A stretch of DNA of 64,000 nt. Source: Paraburkholderia kirstenboschensis. Its GTDB lineage: Bacteria; Pseudomonadota; Gammaproteobacteria; Burkholderiales; Burkholderiaceae. The position numbers and the translations under genes are program-made. Shown one piece after another: positions 1 through 9,079 of this stretch. A model generated the notes under the pieces. It saw only the letters and a program-made list of their open reading frames with translations. It was not told where the DNA came from and did not search any database. The first letter of the stretch is position 1; each line of letters opens with the position of its first letter. Location: assembly GCF_904848585.1 (NCBI RefSeq), contig NZ_CAJHCR010000004.1:248001-312000 (forward strand), written 5' to 3'.

Positions 1-396
1 GCACTCGTCACGCGCGAAGTCGACTACTCGAATCACCTTGCCAATACGCAAGACCCGAACGAGAAGAAGGAAGCCGAGAAGCGCGAGCAGGATCGCATGG
101 ACCAGTTGCGTCAGCTTGAAGAGCAGAACGACAAGAAGACGCCGGAACAGCGCCAGAAGGATCGCGAGCGCAAGCCGGTCGAATTCGGTTCCGCCGACGA
201 CTTCATGCTGGCGCAAGCGTTGAACAAGCTCGAAGGCAAGCCGGTGCAGGAATCGAAGTCGCTGACCGAGCGGCGTCTCGCGCAGAACAAGCCGGCCACG
301 TCGGCGTCCGCGCCGGTCGCGGTGAAGCCGACGCAACCGGTGCCGGGTGCGTCGGGTGTTGCGCCGGCAGCCGCACCGGCCACCCAAAGCAAGTAA
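1..396 (+). CDS. C-terminal end of S41 carboxy-terminal processing protease (partial)
   Basis: The reading frame is open from the first base and stops at 396, so only the last 131 residues are present. The piece begins ALVTREVDYSN and continues into a long charged, probably helical stretch rich in Glu, Lys, Arg and Gln, then an Ala/Pro-rich tail. This matches the C-terminal extension after the protease core in Burkholderia CtpA/Prc-type periplasmic serine proteases, but the PDZ domain and the Ser/Lys catalytic dyad lie outside the window. The next gene, a MoeB-like adenylyltransferase on the same strand 74 bp downstream, is the usual Burkholderia neighbour, and the family call leans partly on that. 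Confidence 0.6.
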   Translation, partial: ALVTREVDYSNHLANTQDPNEKKEAEKREQDRMDQLRQLEEQNDKKTPEQRQKDRERKPVEFGSADDFMLAQALNKLEGKPVQESKSLTERRLAQNKPATSASAPVAVKPTQPVPGASGVAPAAAPATQSK

Positions 397-470
397 GCAG
401 CACGACTCACGTGTCTTCGCGGCGCAAGCCGCCGTGAAGACACGCAGCGAAGAAGACACGCTGGCCCGCC

Positions 471-1229
471 ATGAATGACGATCAACTCCTTCGCTATTCC
501 CGCCATATTCTCGTCGACGAAATCGGCATCGAGGCGCAGCAGCGCTTTATCGATGCCCACGCGATCATCGTCGGCGCGGGTGGACTGGGTTCGCCTGCCG
601 CGATGTATCTCGCGGCGGCTGGCGTCGGACGCTTGACGCTAGTCGATGCCGATACGGTCGATCTAACCAATCTGCAACGGCAGATCCTGCATGTGAGCGC
701 GTCTGTCGGGCGCAAGAAGGTGGAGTCCGGCCGCGACACGCTCGCGCAAATCAATCCCGAAGTGACCGTGAACGCGGTGGCCGAACGCGTCGACGACGCG
801 TGGCTTGATCGTCATGTACCCGCCGCCACAGTCGTGCTCGATTGCACCGACAACTTCGCCACGCGCCACGCGATCAATCGCGCCTGCGTGAAGCATGGCG
901 TGCCGCTGGTGTCGGGCGCCGCATTGCGCTTCGACGGCCAGATCAGCACGTTCGACTTCCGCGACGAAGCATCGCCGTGCTACGCGTGTGTATTTCCCGA
1001 AGACCAGCCGTTCGAGGAAGTCGCGTGCTCGACCATGGGCGTGTTTGCGCCGACGGTCGGCATCATCGGCTCGATGCAGGCGGCCGAAGCGCTGAAGGTA
1101 ATCGGCGAAATCGGCACGCCGCTTGTCGGCCGGCTGACCATGCTCGATTCGCTGCGAATGGAATGGACCACCATGCGCATTGCGCGTCAGCCGGATTGCC
1201 CAGTATGCGGACAACGCCACCGGCCCTGA
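471..1229 (+). CDS. moeB: HesA/MoeB/ThiF-family sulfur-carrier adenylyltransferase
   Basis: This 252-residue protein should adenylate the C-terminal Gly-Gly of a ubiquitin-like sulfur carrier (MoaD and/or ThiS) in molybdopterin or thiamine synthesis. Visible features: nucleotide-binding GAGGLGSP at about residues 36-42, the DADTVDLTNLQRQ segment that contacts ATP, and two CxxC pairs (C170/C173 and C243/C246) placed like the zinc ligands of E. coli MoeB. A conserved Cys lies in ACSTMG (C186). There is no rhodanese extension, so it is the short bacterial form. MoeB and ThiF cannot be told apart by sequence alone and many bacteria use one enzyme for both. A hairpin terminator follows it. Confidence 0.85.
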   Translation: MNDDQLLRYSRHILVDEIGIEAQQRFIDAHAIIVGAGGLGSPAAMYLAAAGVGRLTLVDADTVDLTNLQRQILHVSASVGRKKVESGRDTLAQINPEVTVNAVAERVDDAWLDRHVPAATVVLDCTDNFATRHAINRACVKHGVPLVSGAALRFDGQISTFDFRDEASPCYACVFPEDQPFEEVACSTMGVFAPTVGIIGSMQAAEALKVIGEIGTPLVGRLTMLDSLRMEWTTMRIARQPDCPVCGQRHRP

Positions 1230-1251
1230 ACAGAAGTACAAAGCCATAATG

Positions 1252-1280
1252 AAAAACGCCGCACATGTGCGGCGTTTTCA
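1252..1280. terminator. Bidirectional intrinsic terminator between moeB and ptsI
   Basis: A perfect inverted repeat (ACGCCGCAC / GTGCGGCGT) is flanked by an A run on the left and a T run on the right. It can therefore stop transcription of moeB from the left and of ptsI from the right, as expected between convergent genes. Confidence 0.85.
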
Positions 1281-1300
1281 TTCGGAGCAGGCAATGTCGA

Positions 1301-3055
1301 TCAGGCTTGTGCTACGCGCTTAAGCGCAGCTTGCACTTCTTCGGGCTCGAACGAAGCGAGCACATCTGCCACCGGCTTCTCCAACGTTTTCAAATGCGAG
1401 CGCAAGACTTCCTGCTTGACCACGAGCAATTGACTCGGATGCATTGAAAACTCAGTGAGGCCCATGCCGAGCAGCAGACGTGTCAAGCTCGGGTCGCCCG
1501 CCATCTCTCCGCACACCGACACCGGCACCCCTGCCCGCTTTGCTTCGCGCAACGTGAAGGCGATCAGATGCAGCACCGCCGGATGAAGCGGATCGTACAG
1601 ATGCGCGACCGAGTTGTCCGCCCGGTCGATAGCCAGCGTGTACTGGATCAGGTCGTTGGTGCCGATGGACAGAAAATCCAGCCGCTTGAGAAAGAGCGGC
1701 AACGCAATGGCCGCGGCAGGAATCTCGATCATCGCGCCGACCTGCACGTTCGGGTCGTACGCAATCCCTGCATCGTCTAGCTGACGCTTGGCTTCGCGGA
1801 TCAGGTCGAGCGTTTGATCGATCTCCTGCGCGTGCGCGAGCATCGGCACCAGAATCTTCACGGTGCCGAACGCCGACGCGCGCAGAATCGCGCGCAGTTG
1901 CGTGAGGAACATCTGCGGCTCGGACAAGCTCCAGCGAATTGCCCTGAGCCCCAGCGCGGGGTTCGATGCGGTCTCGTAGCCGTCGCCGCCGCTCATCGAA
2001 TCGAGGGGCTTGTCGGCGCCCACGTCGATGGTGCGGATCGTGACCGGCAGACCGTTCATCAACTCGACCGCGCGCCGGTAGGCTTCGAACTGCTCCTCCT
2101 CTTCGGGCATGCGGTGCTTGTGATTCATGAACAGGAACTCGGTGCGGAAGAGGCCAACACCGGTCGCGCCGGCGTCGACCGCGGCGCGCGCATCTTCGGG
2201 CAACTCAATGTTCGCGCACAGTTCGATACGCGTGCCGCACAGCGTTTGCGTCGGCGAAAATTTCAGGCGCTGCAGCTTGCGCTGCTCCAGCGCTTTTTCG
2301 CTCTGCCGGTATGAATATTCCTCCAGCACGATCGGTGCGGGATCGACGATCACAATGCCATGGTCGCCGTCGACGATGATCAGGTCGTCCTGGCGAATCA
2401 GCGCGCTCGCGTGCTGCACGCCGACCGCCGCCGGAATGCCCAGGCTGCGCGCGACGATAGCCGTATGAGAAGTACGCCCGCCGAGATCCGTGACGAAACC
2501 CTGAAACGTTTGCGTCTTGAACTGCATCATGTCGGCAGGCGCAATGTCGTGCGCGACCACGATCATTTCGTCGCATGCGCCGTGCACGCCATTCACCAGC
2601 GAGCCCGACGCCCCCGCCAGCGCCTTCAGCACCCGCTCCACCACTTGCTGGATGTCGGCCTTGCGCTCGCGCAGATATTCGTCTTCGATATCGTCGAAAT
2701 GGCGCGACAGCCGTTCGAGTTGTTCGGTCAGCGCCCATTCCACGTTGTAGCGGCGTGTGCGAATCAGATCGATGGTTTCCTGAACGAGCATTGCGTCGTT
2801 CAGGATCATTGAATGTACGTTGATGAAAGCGCCCATCTCGCTGGGCGCGTCTGCGGCGAGATCGGCGCGCAATGCATCGAGTTCTTCATGCACCCGTTGC
2901 TGGGCCGCGCGAAATCGCTCGACCTCGCTCTCGATCTGCGCGGGTTCGATCAGGTAGTGGTCTACGTCAAGTGCAGCCGGGGCGATCAGATAGGCTCGCC
3001 CGATGGCAATACCGCGTGACACGGGAATTCCATGCAGCGTGAACGACACGCGCAC
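1301..3055 (-). CDS. ptsI: Phosphoenolpyruvate-protein phosphotransferase (PTS Enzyme I)
   Basis: Cytoplasmic enzyme that takes phosphate from PEP onto a histidine and passes it to HPr. The 584-residue length is normal for Enzyme I. The phosphohistidine motif GGRTSHTAI puts the active His at residue 197. The C-terminal PEP-binding TIM barrel shows GLFRTEFLFM, IRTIDVGADKPL, SIGTNDLIQYTLAIDR and the VCGEMAGDP segment with the active-site Cys. It lies downstream of ptsH and EIIA on the same strand, but 289 bp and a strong hairpin separate it from ptsH. With no EIIB/EIIC genes here it probably feeds a regulatory relay rather than direct sugar import. Confidence 0.96.
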   Translation of the reverse strand: MRVSFTLHGIPVSRGIAIGRAYLIAPAALDVDHYLIEPAQIESEVERFRAAQQRVHEELDALRADLAADAPSEMGAFINVHSMILNDAMLVQETIDLIRTRRYNVEWALTEQLERLSRHFDDIEDEYLRERKADIQQVVERVLKALAGASGSLVNGVHGACDEMIVVAHDIAPADMMQFKTQTFQGFVTDLGGRTSHTAIVARSLGIPAAVGVQHASALIRQDDLIIVDGDHGIVIVDPAPIVLEEYSYRQSEKALEQRKLQRLKFSPTQTLCGTRIELCANIELPEDARAAVDAGATGVGLFRTEFLFMNHKHRMPEEEEQFEAYRRAVELMNGLPVTIRTIDVGADKPLDSMSGGDGYETASNPALGLRAIRWSLSEPQMFLTQLRAILRASAFGTVKILVPMLAHAQEIDQTLDLIREAKRQLDDAGIAYDPNVQVGAMIEIPAAAIALPLFLKRLDFLSIGTNDLIQYTLAIDRADNSVAHLYDPLHPAVLHLIAFTLREAKRAGVPVSVCGEMAGDPSLTRLLLGMGLTEFSMHPSQLLVVKQEVLRSHLKTLEKPVADVLASFEPEEVQAALKRVAQA

Positions 3056-3283
3056 CTCCTCTAGTTGTGTGATGCCGCGGCAAACCGCTGCAGTGCTCTC
3101 AGACTCTCGTCGTCATTATAAATTCCACGCCGTCCCGCACGTGCGTGAATGCTGTGTGCAATGCAGCATGAAAGACCGTAGTCGATGCGGTCAACGCATC
3201 GACGCGCCTGTCAACGCGTGCCGTTCGCCGCGGCCTCGACGCGTCGAGGCATCCGCCGACGAGATCCATGTATTGTCGCGCGC

Positions 3284-3318
3284 TAAAAAAAACGCCGCGG
3301 ACAGGCCGCGGCGTTTTC
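3284..3318 (-). terminator. Intrinsic terminator after ptsH
   Basis: The inverted repeat AACGCCGCGG / CCGCGGCGTT with a 5-nt loop is preceded on the plus strand by eight A residues, which give a U tract in the minus-strand RNA. It sits directly behind the ptsH stop codon and ahead of ptsI, so it should end or attenuate ptsH transcripts before ptsI. Confidence 0.85.
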
Positions 3319-3344
3319 ACTCATCGCTATATCGATTCGCAAGC

Positions 3345-3614
3345 TCACTGACCTTCGCCGAATTTATCAGCGATCAGTTTCAACAGTGCGTCCATCGCTT
3401 CTTTTTCGTCGGCGCCTTCGGTTTCGATCAGCACCGTGCTGCCGATACCCGCGGCCAGCATCATCACGCCCATAATGCTTTTCGCATTGATACGGCGGCC
3501 ATTGCGGCTCATCCAGATTTCCGACTGGTAGTTGCCCGCGAGTTGCGTCAACTTGGCCGACGCGCGCGCGTGCAGCCCCAGCTTGTTCACGATAGTCGTT
3601 TCCTGTTGCAGCAT
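3345..3614 (-). CDS. ptsH: HPr phosphocarrier protein
   Basis: This 89-residue HPr shuttles phosphate from Enzyme I to EIIA domains. The active His is residue 15 in LGLHARAS. The regulatory Ser is residue 46 in AKSIMGV, the site used by HPr kinase in species that have one. Length and spacing are canonical. It is flanked on the same strand by EIIA-Man (upstream, 80 bp) and Enzyme I (downstream, beyond a terminator), forming the Burkholderiales PTS relay locus. Confidence 0.96.
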   Translation of the reverse strand: MLQQETTIVNKLGLHARASAKLTQLAGNYQSEIWMSRNGRRINAKSIMGVMMLAAGIGSTVLIETEGADEKEAMDALLKLIADKFGEGQ

Positions 3615-3694
3615 GTGATGGTCCGAAGCGCGGGTAAGTGTTGTTGTGAAGGTGAAACTGGCAATCAGTGATTATGCAGTTGCAATGCGATGCG

Positions 3695-4183
3695 CTACAG
3701 GCCTGCTGGCCCAGCCTTCTGAACGAGTTCCGCGTCGCAAGGCAACGCGGGCAGACAGTCGGGCGGAGCCGCCGATGCCTCAGCGGGCGCGGGCGTGGCC
3801 GGTCCGATTGCATGAACGCCCTTGGTCGCGCCGGCGAGCGCTTTGTCCACCAGCGTATCGAGCGGCGTTGCGCGATAACAGACTGCGCGCACCAGCATCG
3901 GCAAATTGACGCCGCACAGCACGCGCACGTCCGGCACCGACGCAAGCCGCCCCGCAATGTTCGCGGGCGTGGCGCCGAACATATCGGTGAGCACGAGCGC
4001 GCCGTTCTCTTCCTTCAGACGCGTGATTTCCGACTCCGCGAAAGCAACCATTTGTGCGGGATCGCAGTCGGGCGATACGTCGATCACGCCAATGCGAGCC
4101 GGCAAGCCACCATAGATATGCGAAATACAGTCGCGCAACGCGGTGGCGAACGGAGCGTGCGCAATGATCAGAATGCCTGCCAT
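3695..4183 (-). CDS. Mannose/fructose-type PTS EIIA protein
   Basis: A 162-residue single-domain EIIA of the mannose family. The start is chosen at MAGILIIAHAPFA because that is where the conserved fold begins; the open frame continues upstream without family similarity. His9 corresponds to the phosphorylated histidine of EIIA-Man. DMFGATPAN is the conserved second signature. The C-terminus carries an Ala/Pro-rich tail. No EIIB, EIIC or EIID accompanies it, so the protein most likely ends the phosphorelay and acts as a regulator (inference). It is first in the minus-strand order EIIA, ptsH, ptsI. Confidence 0.9.
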   Translation of the reverse strand: MAGILIIAHAPFATALRDCISHIYGGLPARIGVIDVSPDCDPAQMVAFAESEITRLKEENGALVLTDMFGATPANIAGRLASVPDVRVLCGVNLPMLVRAVCYRATPLDTLVDKALAGATKGVHAIGPATPAPAEASAAPPDCLPALPCDAELVQKAGPAGL

Positions 4184-4522
4184 GTCAGCCTTGCTGCAAA
4201 AAGACGGCCCCAAACGTCGATCGGAACCTGTCCGAAACGCTCGCTCTCGGCCGGCCGTGGGCCATGAGAGCCGGGAATGCACCCCTTCGTGAGCGGAACC
4301 ATGCGCATGGCGCCGTGCCGGCGCGCGCCGAACCCGCTCGTTCCAGGTCCGCTATTCGTGCCGATGGCTCGGTGCAAGAGCCCATCGCTGGAAACAGATG
4401 CGAAGAGCGGGCATTGTAGCAGGCCCGTTTTCGGGCCAAAGCCGGCGTCCCGCTCACAGCGGACGTGATGCTGATCCTGCCACGTAGTTTGGGGGCCGCG
4501 GCCCACATTCAAGGATGACCGC
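4184..4522. other. Intergenic region gshB-EIIA with a candidate promoter
   Basis: 339 bp without a credible gene. It holds the region downstream of gshB and upstream of EIIA-Man, both on the minus strand. A minus-strand TACAAT hexamer (plus-strand ATTGTA at 4413-4418) is a plausible -10 element for EIIA-ptsH, giving a leader of about 220 nt. No convincing -35 is seen. A GC-rich GGCCCG..CGGGCC hairpin lies next to it. Confidence 0.4.
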
Positions 4523-5479
4523 TCAACCCGCCGCCCGCTCCAGCGCGTCGATGAACATGGCCGCGACGTCGAAGCCCGTCTGATCCATGATCTCGCGAAA
4601 GCACGTTGGGCTCGTCACATTGACTTCCGTAAGCCAGTCGCCGATCGCATCCAGCCCGACGAGCAGCAGACCGCGCGCCGCCAGCACCGGCGCGAGCGTG
4701 TCAGCGATCTTGCGATCATGATCGGTCAGCGGACGCGCGACGCCGAGGCCGCCCGCCGCCAGGTTGCCGCGCACCTCGTTGCCTTGCGGAATGCGCGCGA
4801 GCGAATACGGCACTGCTTCGCCGCCGATCAGCAGAATGCGCTTGTCGCCGTCCTTGATCTCGGGGATGAACTTCTGCGCCATCACCGAACGCGCGCCGTC
4901 GTGGCTCAGCATTTCGATGATCGACCCGAGGTTCATGCCATCCGGCTTCACGCGGAATACGCCCATGCCACCCATGCCGTCGAGCGGCTTCAGAATGACG
5001 TCGCCGTGCTGCTCGTGAAACGCCCTGAGCCGCGCCGGATCGCGTGTCACCAGCGTGGGCGCGACGAACTCAGCGAACTCGCCAATCGCGAGCTTTTCCG
5101 AGTGATCCCGAATCGCCTGCGGCTTATTAAAGATGCGTGCCCCGGCGCGCTCGGCCATTTCGAGCAGCCACGTGGACGTGACGTATTCCATGTCGAACGG
5201 CGGGTCTTTGCGCATTACCACCGCGCTAAAGCTCTTGAGCGCGCGCGGCGCGGCGGCTTCCGCCGTGTACCAGATATCGCGATGCAGGTCGGTCACGTCG
5301 CCGGTGATCGCAAAGCGCTGCACGTTTGCTTCGACGTCGCCGCCCGTCCACGCCAGATGCTTCGGCTCGCACGTGTACAGCGTATGCCCGCGGCGCGCGG
5401 CCTCGGCCATCATCGCGTAAGTAGAGTCTTTGTAGATCTTGAACTGCGTAAGCGGATCGGCGATGAAAAGAATGTCCAT
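4523..5479 (-). CDS. gshB: Glutathione synthetase
   Basis: ATP-grasp ligase joining gamma-glutamylcysteine and glycine to give glutathione, the second step of the pathway. The 318-residue length matches E. coli GshB. The N-terminus (MDILFIADPL..FKIYKDSTYAMM), the substrate segment MRKDPPFDMEY, the ATP-grasp core LKPLDGMGGMGVFR and the C-terminal TEVNVTSPTCFREI are all typical. It lies 168 bp downstream of gshA on the same strand, so the two enzymes are probably co-expressed. The gap between them holds a 12-bp tandem repeat immediately upstream of this start. Confidence 0.96.
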   Translation of the reverse strand: MDILFIADPLTQFKIYKDSTYAMMAEAARRGHTLYTCEPKHLAWTGGDVEANVQRFAITGDVTDLHRDIWYTAEAAAPRALKSFSAVVMRKDPPFDMEYVTSTWLLEMAERAGARIFNKPQAIRDHSEKLAIGEFAEFVAPTLVTRDPARLRAFHEQHGDVILKPLDGMGGMGVFRVKPDGMNLGSIIEMLSHDGARSVMAQKFIPEIKDGDKRILLIGGEAVPYSLARIPQGNEVRGNLAAGGLGVARPLTDHDRKIADTLAPVLAARGLLLVGLDAIGDWLTEVNVTSPTCFREIMDQTGFDVAAMFIDALERAAG

Positions 5480-5516
5480 GAAGGTCCCGTTGCGCCCTGC
5501 TGGGCCTGGCGTTGAT

Positions 5517-5576
5517 CGTGAAGTTACGCGTGAAGTTACGTGTGAAGTTGAGCGTGACGTTGCGCGTGAATGTCGT
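5517..5576. repeat. 12-bp tandem repeat, about five copies, in the gshA-gshB gap
   Basis: Consecutive 12-mers: two identical copies of CGTGAAGTTACG (5517-5540), then three progressively diverged copies to 5576. The array ends 38 bp before the gshB start codon, so it is in the intercistronic leader of gshB. The gradient from perfect to decayed copies suggests recent slippage at one end. Confidence 0.85.
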
Positions 5577-5647
5577 CGGTGAAAATGGCGCGGGCGGCAT
5601 GCGCGCCTCCCGCAGCCTCATGCAGCCCGGCCTCGCGAGGCCTGCGC

Positions 5648-6937
5648 TTAAACCTGGATCGCTTCCGGATCGGTCTTTTCCAGTTCGACCGATGCCGCCA
5701 GCAGCCCGAGCCGAGCCACCACGCCATACATGTAGAAGCGGTTCGGCGGCGCCGCGCCGGGTTTGGCGTGCGCATCGGGCAGCGCCGTGTGCTCGAAACC
5801 GAGCGGCACGAAGTGCATGCCCGGCGCGTTCAGATTCTGATCGCGCTCGCGGCTGCCGTGCACGCGGTAGAAACCGCCCACCACGTACCGGTCGATCATA
5901 TAGACGACCGGCTCCGCCACTTCCTCGCCTATCCGCTCGAACGTGTACACGCCTTCCTGCACGATGACGTCGTGCACTTCCAGGCCGTCCTTCGTGGCCG
6001 CCATCTTCGCGCGCTCGCGCTTGGTGAGCGCGGCCACTTCCGACGCGTCGTGCACGGTCATCACGCCCATGCCGTAAGTGCCCGCGTCCGATTTGATGAC
6101 GACATACGGCTTTTCGGAAATGCCGTACTCGCGGTATTTTTTGGCGATCTTCTTCAACACGCCGTCGATCGCATCGGCGAGCGCTTCCTCTCCCGTGCGC
6201 TCCTGGAAATCCACGCCTGCGACATGCGCGAAGTACGGGTTGATCATCCACGGATCGATCTCGACCATCTTCGAGAACTTCTTCGCAACGTCGTCATAGC
6301 ACGAGAAGTGCGTCGATTTGCGGCGAACGGCCCAGCCGGCGTGCAGCGGCGGCAGCAAATACTGTTCGTGCAGATTCTCGAGCACGGGCGGAATGCCGCC
6401 CGACAGGTCGTTGTTCAGCAAGATCGAGCACGGGTCGAAATTCTTCAGGCCGAGGCGGCGCTGCGAGCGCTCGAGCGGTTCGAGCACGAGTTTCTGCCCG
6501 TCCGACAGAGCAATCGTGACGGGTCCGTTGATGCTTTCGTCGAGCGTGCCGAAACGCACGTTCAAGCCGGCCTGGCGCATGATCGCGGCCAGCCGGGCGA
6601 CATTTTCCAGATAAAACGCGTTGCGCGTGTGGCGCTCCGGAATCACGAGCAGATTCTTCGCGTCCGGGCAGATTTTTTCGATCGACGCCATGGCGGCCTG
6701 CACGGCAAGCGGCAGCACTTCCTGGGGCAGATTGTTGAAAGCGCCGGGAAACAGATTGGTATCGACCGGCGCGAGCTTGAAACCCGCATTGCGCAGGTCG
6801 ACCGAGCAGTAGAACGGCGGCGTGTGCTCCTGCCACTCGAGCCGGAACCAGCGTTCGATTGCGGGAGTAGCGTCGAGGATCTTCCGCTCAAGATCGAGCA
6901 GCGGGCCGTTTAACGCCGTAACTAGGTGCGGAACCAT
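5648..6937 (-). CDS. gshA: Glutamate-cysteine ligase (beta-proteobacterial type)
   Basis: Catalyses ATP-dependent formation of gamma-glutamylcysteine, the committed step of glutathione synthesis. At 429 residues it is shorter than the E. coli-type enzyme and fits the distinct GshA family known from acidithiobacilli and beta-proteobacteria. Conserved-looking segments include FYCSVDLRNAGFKLAPVDTNLFPGAFNNL near residues 42-70, PWMINPYFAHVAGVDFQERTGE and VVIKSDAGTYGMGVM, the last resembling an ATP-binding loop. Its partner gshB follows on the same strand. I assign the family by these motifs and by context; no structure-based check was possible. Confidence 0.9.
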   Translation of the reverse strand: MVPHLVTALNGPLLDLERKILDATPAIERWFRLEWQEHTPPFYCSVDLRNAGFKLAPVDTNLFPGAFNNLPQEVLPLAVQAAMASIEKICPDAKNLLVIPERHTRNAFYLENVARLAAIMRQAGLNVRFGTLDESINGPVTIALSDGQKLVLEPLERSQRRLGLKNFDPCSILLNNDLSGGIPPVLENLHEQYLLPPLHAGWAVRRKSTHFSCYDDVAKKFSKMVEIDPWMINPYFAHVAGVDFQERTGEEALADAIDGVLKKIAKKYREYGISEKPYVVIKSDAGTYGMGVMTVHDASEVAALTKRERAKMAATKDGLEVHDVIVQEGVYTFERIGEEVAEPVVYMIDRYVVGGFYRVHGSRERDQNLNAPGMHFVPLGFEHTALPDAHAKPGAAPPNRFYMYGVVARLGLLAASVELEKTDPEAIQV

Positions 6938-7085
6938 TGATCACTCGCAGACTGGAGAAAAAAGATTGTAGAGCAAATGCTTTGCCCATTTGGGGACGCT
7001 TTCTCCATTCGCAAGCTAGCCAGAATGCATTGTCTCTATCGGAATGATAGACAGGAAAAAGAACTGTTAACAAGATAGCGAGCAA

Positions 7086-7115
7086 GAAAAAAGCCCGCCA
7101 TGAAGGCGGGCCAAA
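7086..7115 (-). terminator. Intrinsic terminator after amtB
   Basis: GCCCGCC..GGCGGGC stem next to an A-rich run on the plus strand, which is a U tract on the minus-strand RNA. It lies 69-98 bp past the amtB stop codon and closes the glnK-amtB operon. Confidence 0.85.
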
Positions 7116-7183
7116 GCGCTGTGCTGTTCGTGCTTGTTCCTGATTCGTCGAGCCCGGGAGCACGGGCTCGTCAAGCCACTTCC

Positions 7184-8680
7184 TTATTCGACGTGTTCGC
7201 CGTGCAGGCTCACGTCCAGACCTTCGCGTTCCTGCTCTTCCGTCACGCGGATACCGATTGTCATGTCGATGATCTTCAGCAGGATGAAGCTCACCACGCC
7301 GCTGTAGATCAGCGTCGTCAGCACGCCCTTGGCTTGCAGCAGGACGCTGCCGTCGAAGCCGCCGATGTCCTTGACCGCGAACACGCCGGTCAGAAGCGCA
7401 CCGACGATACCGCCGACGCAGTGCACGCCGAACGCGTCGAGCGAGTCGTCGTAACCGAGCTTGTGCTTGAGCCACGTTGCCGCCCAGAAGCAGACCACGC
7501 CGGCCACGATACCGATCACGAGCGAGCCGAGCGTACCGACGAAGCCCGAAGCCGGCGTGATCGCCACGAGACCAGCCACCGCGCCGGACACGATACCGAG
7601 CACCGAAGGCTTACCCTTGGCCGCCCATTCGGCGAACATCCAGGCGAGTGCCGCGGCTGCCGTTGCTACTTGCGTTGCGAACATCGCGAAACCGGCACGG
7701 CCGTCTGCGGCGACTGCCGAACCCGCGTTGAAGCCGAACCAGCCCACCCACAGCATCGCGCCGCCAATCAGCGTGAGCGTCAGGTTGTGCGGAGCCATTG
7801 CTTCCTTGCCGTAGCCGACGCGCTTGCCGAGCACCAGACAGCACACCAGACCCGCGATACCGGCGTTGATGTGCACGACCGTGCCGCCCGCGAAGTCGAG
7901 GACGCCCGCGCTAGCCAGCCAGCCGGTCGGTTCCCAGACCATGTGCGCAATCGGCGAGTAGACGATGATCGACCACAGCGCCATGAACACCAGCATCGCC
8001 GAGAACTTCATACGGTCTGCAAACGCGCCCGTGATCAGCGCCGGGGTGATGATCGCGAACGTCATCTGATAGACGAAGTAGACCGTTTCCGGGATCGTCG
8101 GGGCCAGGTGGCTGACGGTCAGCGTCGTGGCCTTGTCGCCCTTGATGTAGTTCATGCCGGCCATGAAGACGCGCGAGAAGCCGCCGATGAACGAGCCGCC
8201 CGGCGTGAACGCGAGGCTGTAGCCCACCACCGTCCAGATGATCGTCACGAGGCAGGTGATCGCGAAGCTTTGCATCAGCGTCGCGAGCACGTTCTTCTTG
8301 CGGACCATGCCGCCGTAGAAGAGCGCCAGACCCGGGATCGTCATGAACAGCACGAGCGCGGTGGAGGTCAGCATCCAGGCGGTGTCGCCCGAATTGATCT
8401 TCGACGAATCGACCGAGAACGGCGCGGTCGGTGCGGCCGGAGCGGCGTCCGATGCCGCAGGTGCGGCGGCGGCGCTCGCTGCGGGTGCAGCCGATGCGTC
8501 AGCAGCGGGTGCCGAAGCTGCGGCGGCGGCCGAAGCGTCCGGTGCCGGCGCGCTTGCCGCCGTATCGGAAGCAGCGGCCGAGGCGGCTGCGGGAGCGGAA
8601 GCGTCGTCCGCGAGGGCGGCGCCGATACCGCCCGCGAGCAGCGAACCGGCCATCAGCAAGGACATCAATAGTTTGCGCAT
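7184..8680 (-). CDS. amtB: Ammonium transporter AmtB
   Basis: Inner-membrane ammonium channel/transporter of the Amt/Rh family. A cleavable signal peptide (MRKLLMSLLMAGSLLAGGIGAALA) is followed by about 65 residues made almost only of Ala, Ser, Pro and Asp before the core begins near TAWMLTSTALVLFMTIPGLALFYGG. The family signature around DFAGGTVVHINAGIAGLV and the C-terminal HCVGGIVGALLTGVFA are present. About eleven hydrophobic segments are expected. The low-complexity extension makes it 498 residues, longer than E. coli AmtB (428). It lies 44 bp downstream of glnK, whose product normally plugs the channel when nitrogen is sufficient. Confidence 0.96.
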   Translation of the reverse strand: MRKLLMSLLMAGSLLAGGIGAALADDASAPAAASAAASDTAASAPAPDASAAAAASAPAADASAAPAASAAAAPAASDAAPAAPTAPFSVDSSKINSGDTAWMLTSTALVLFMTIPGLALFYGGMVRKKNVLATLMQSFAITCLVTIIWTVVGYSLAFTPGGSFIGGFSRVFMAGMNYIKGDKATTLTVSHLAPTIPETVYFVYQMTFAIITPALITGAFADRMKFSAMLVFMALWSIIVYSPIAHMVWEPTGWLASAGVLDFAGGTVVHINAGIAGLVCCLVLGKRVGYGKEAMAPHNLTLTLIGGAMLWVGWFGFNAGSAVAADGRAGFAMFATQVATAAAALAWMFAEWAAKGKPSVLGIVSGAVAGLVAITPASGFVGTLGSLVIGIVAGVVCFWAATWLKHKLGYDDSLDAFGVHCVGGIVGALLTGVFAVKDIGGFDGSVLLQAKGVLTTLIYSGVVSFILLKIIDMTIGIRVTEEQEREGLDVSLHGEHVE

Positions 8681-8724
8681 CTTTCGTTTCCTCTTGTCGC
8701 TATCTGTGTCGCTATCTTTTGGTA

Positions 8725-9075
<351 letters not shown>

Positions 9076-9079
9076 TTAG

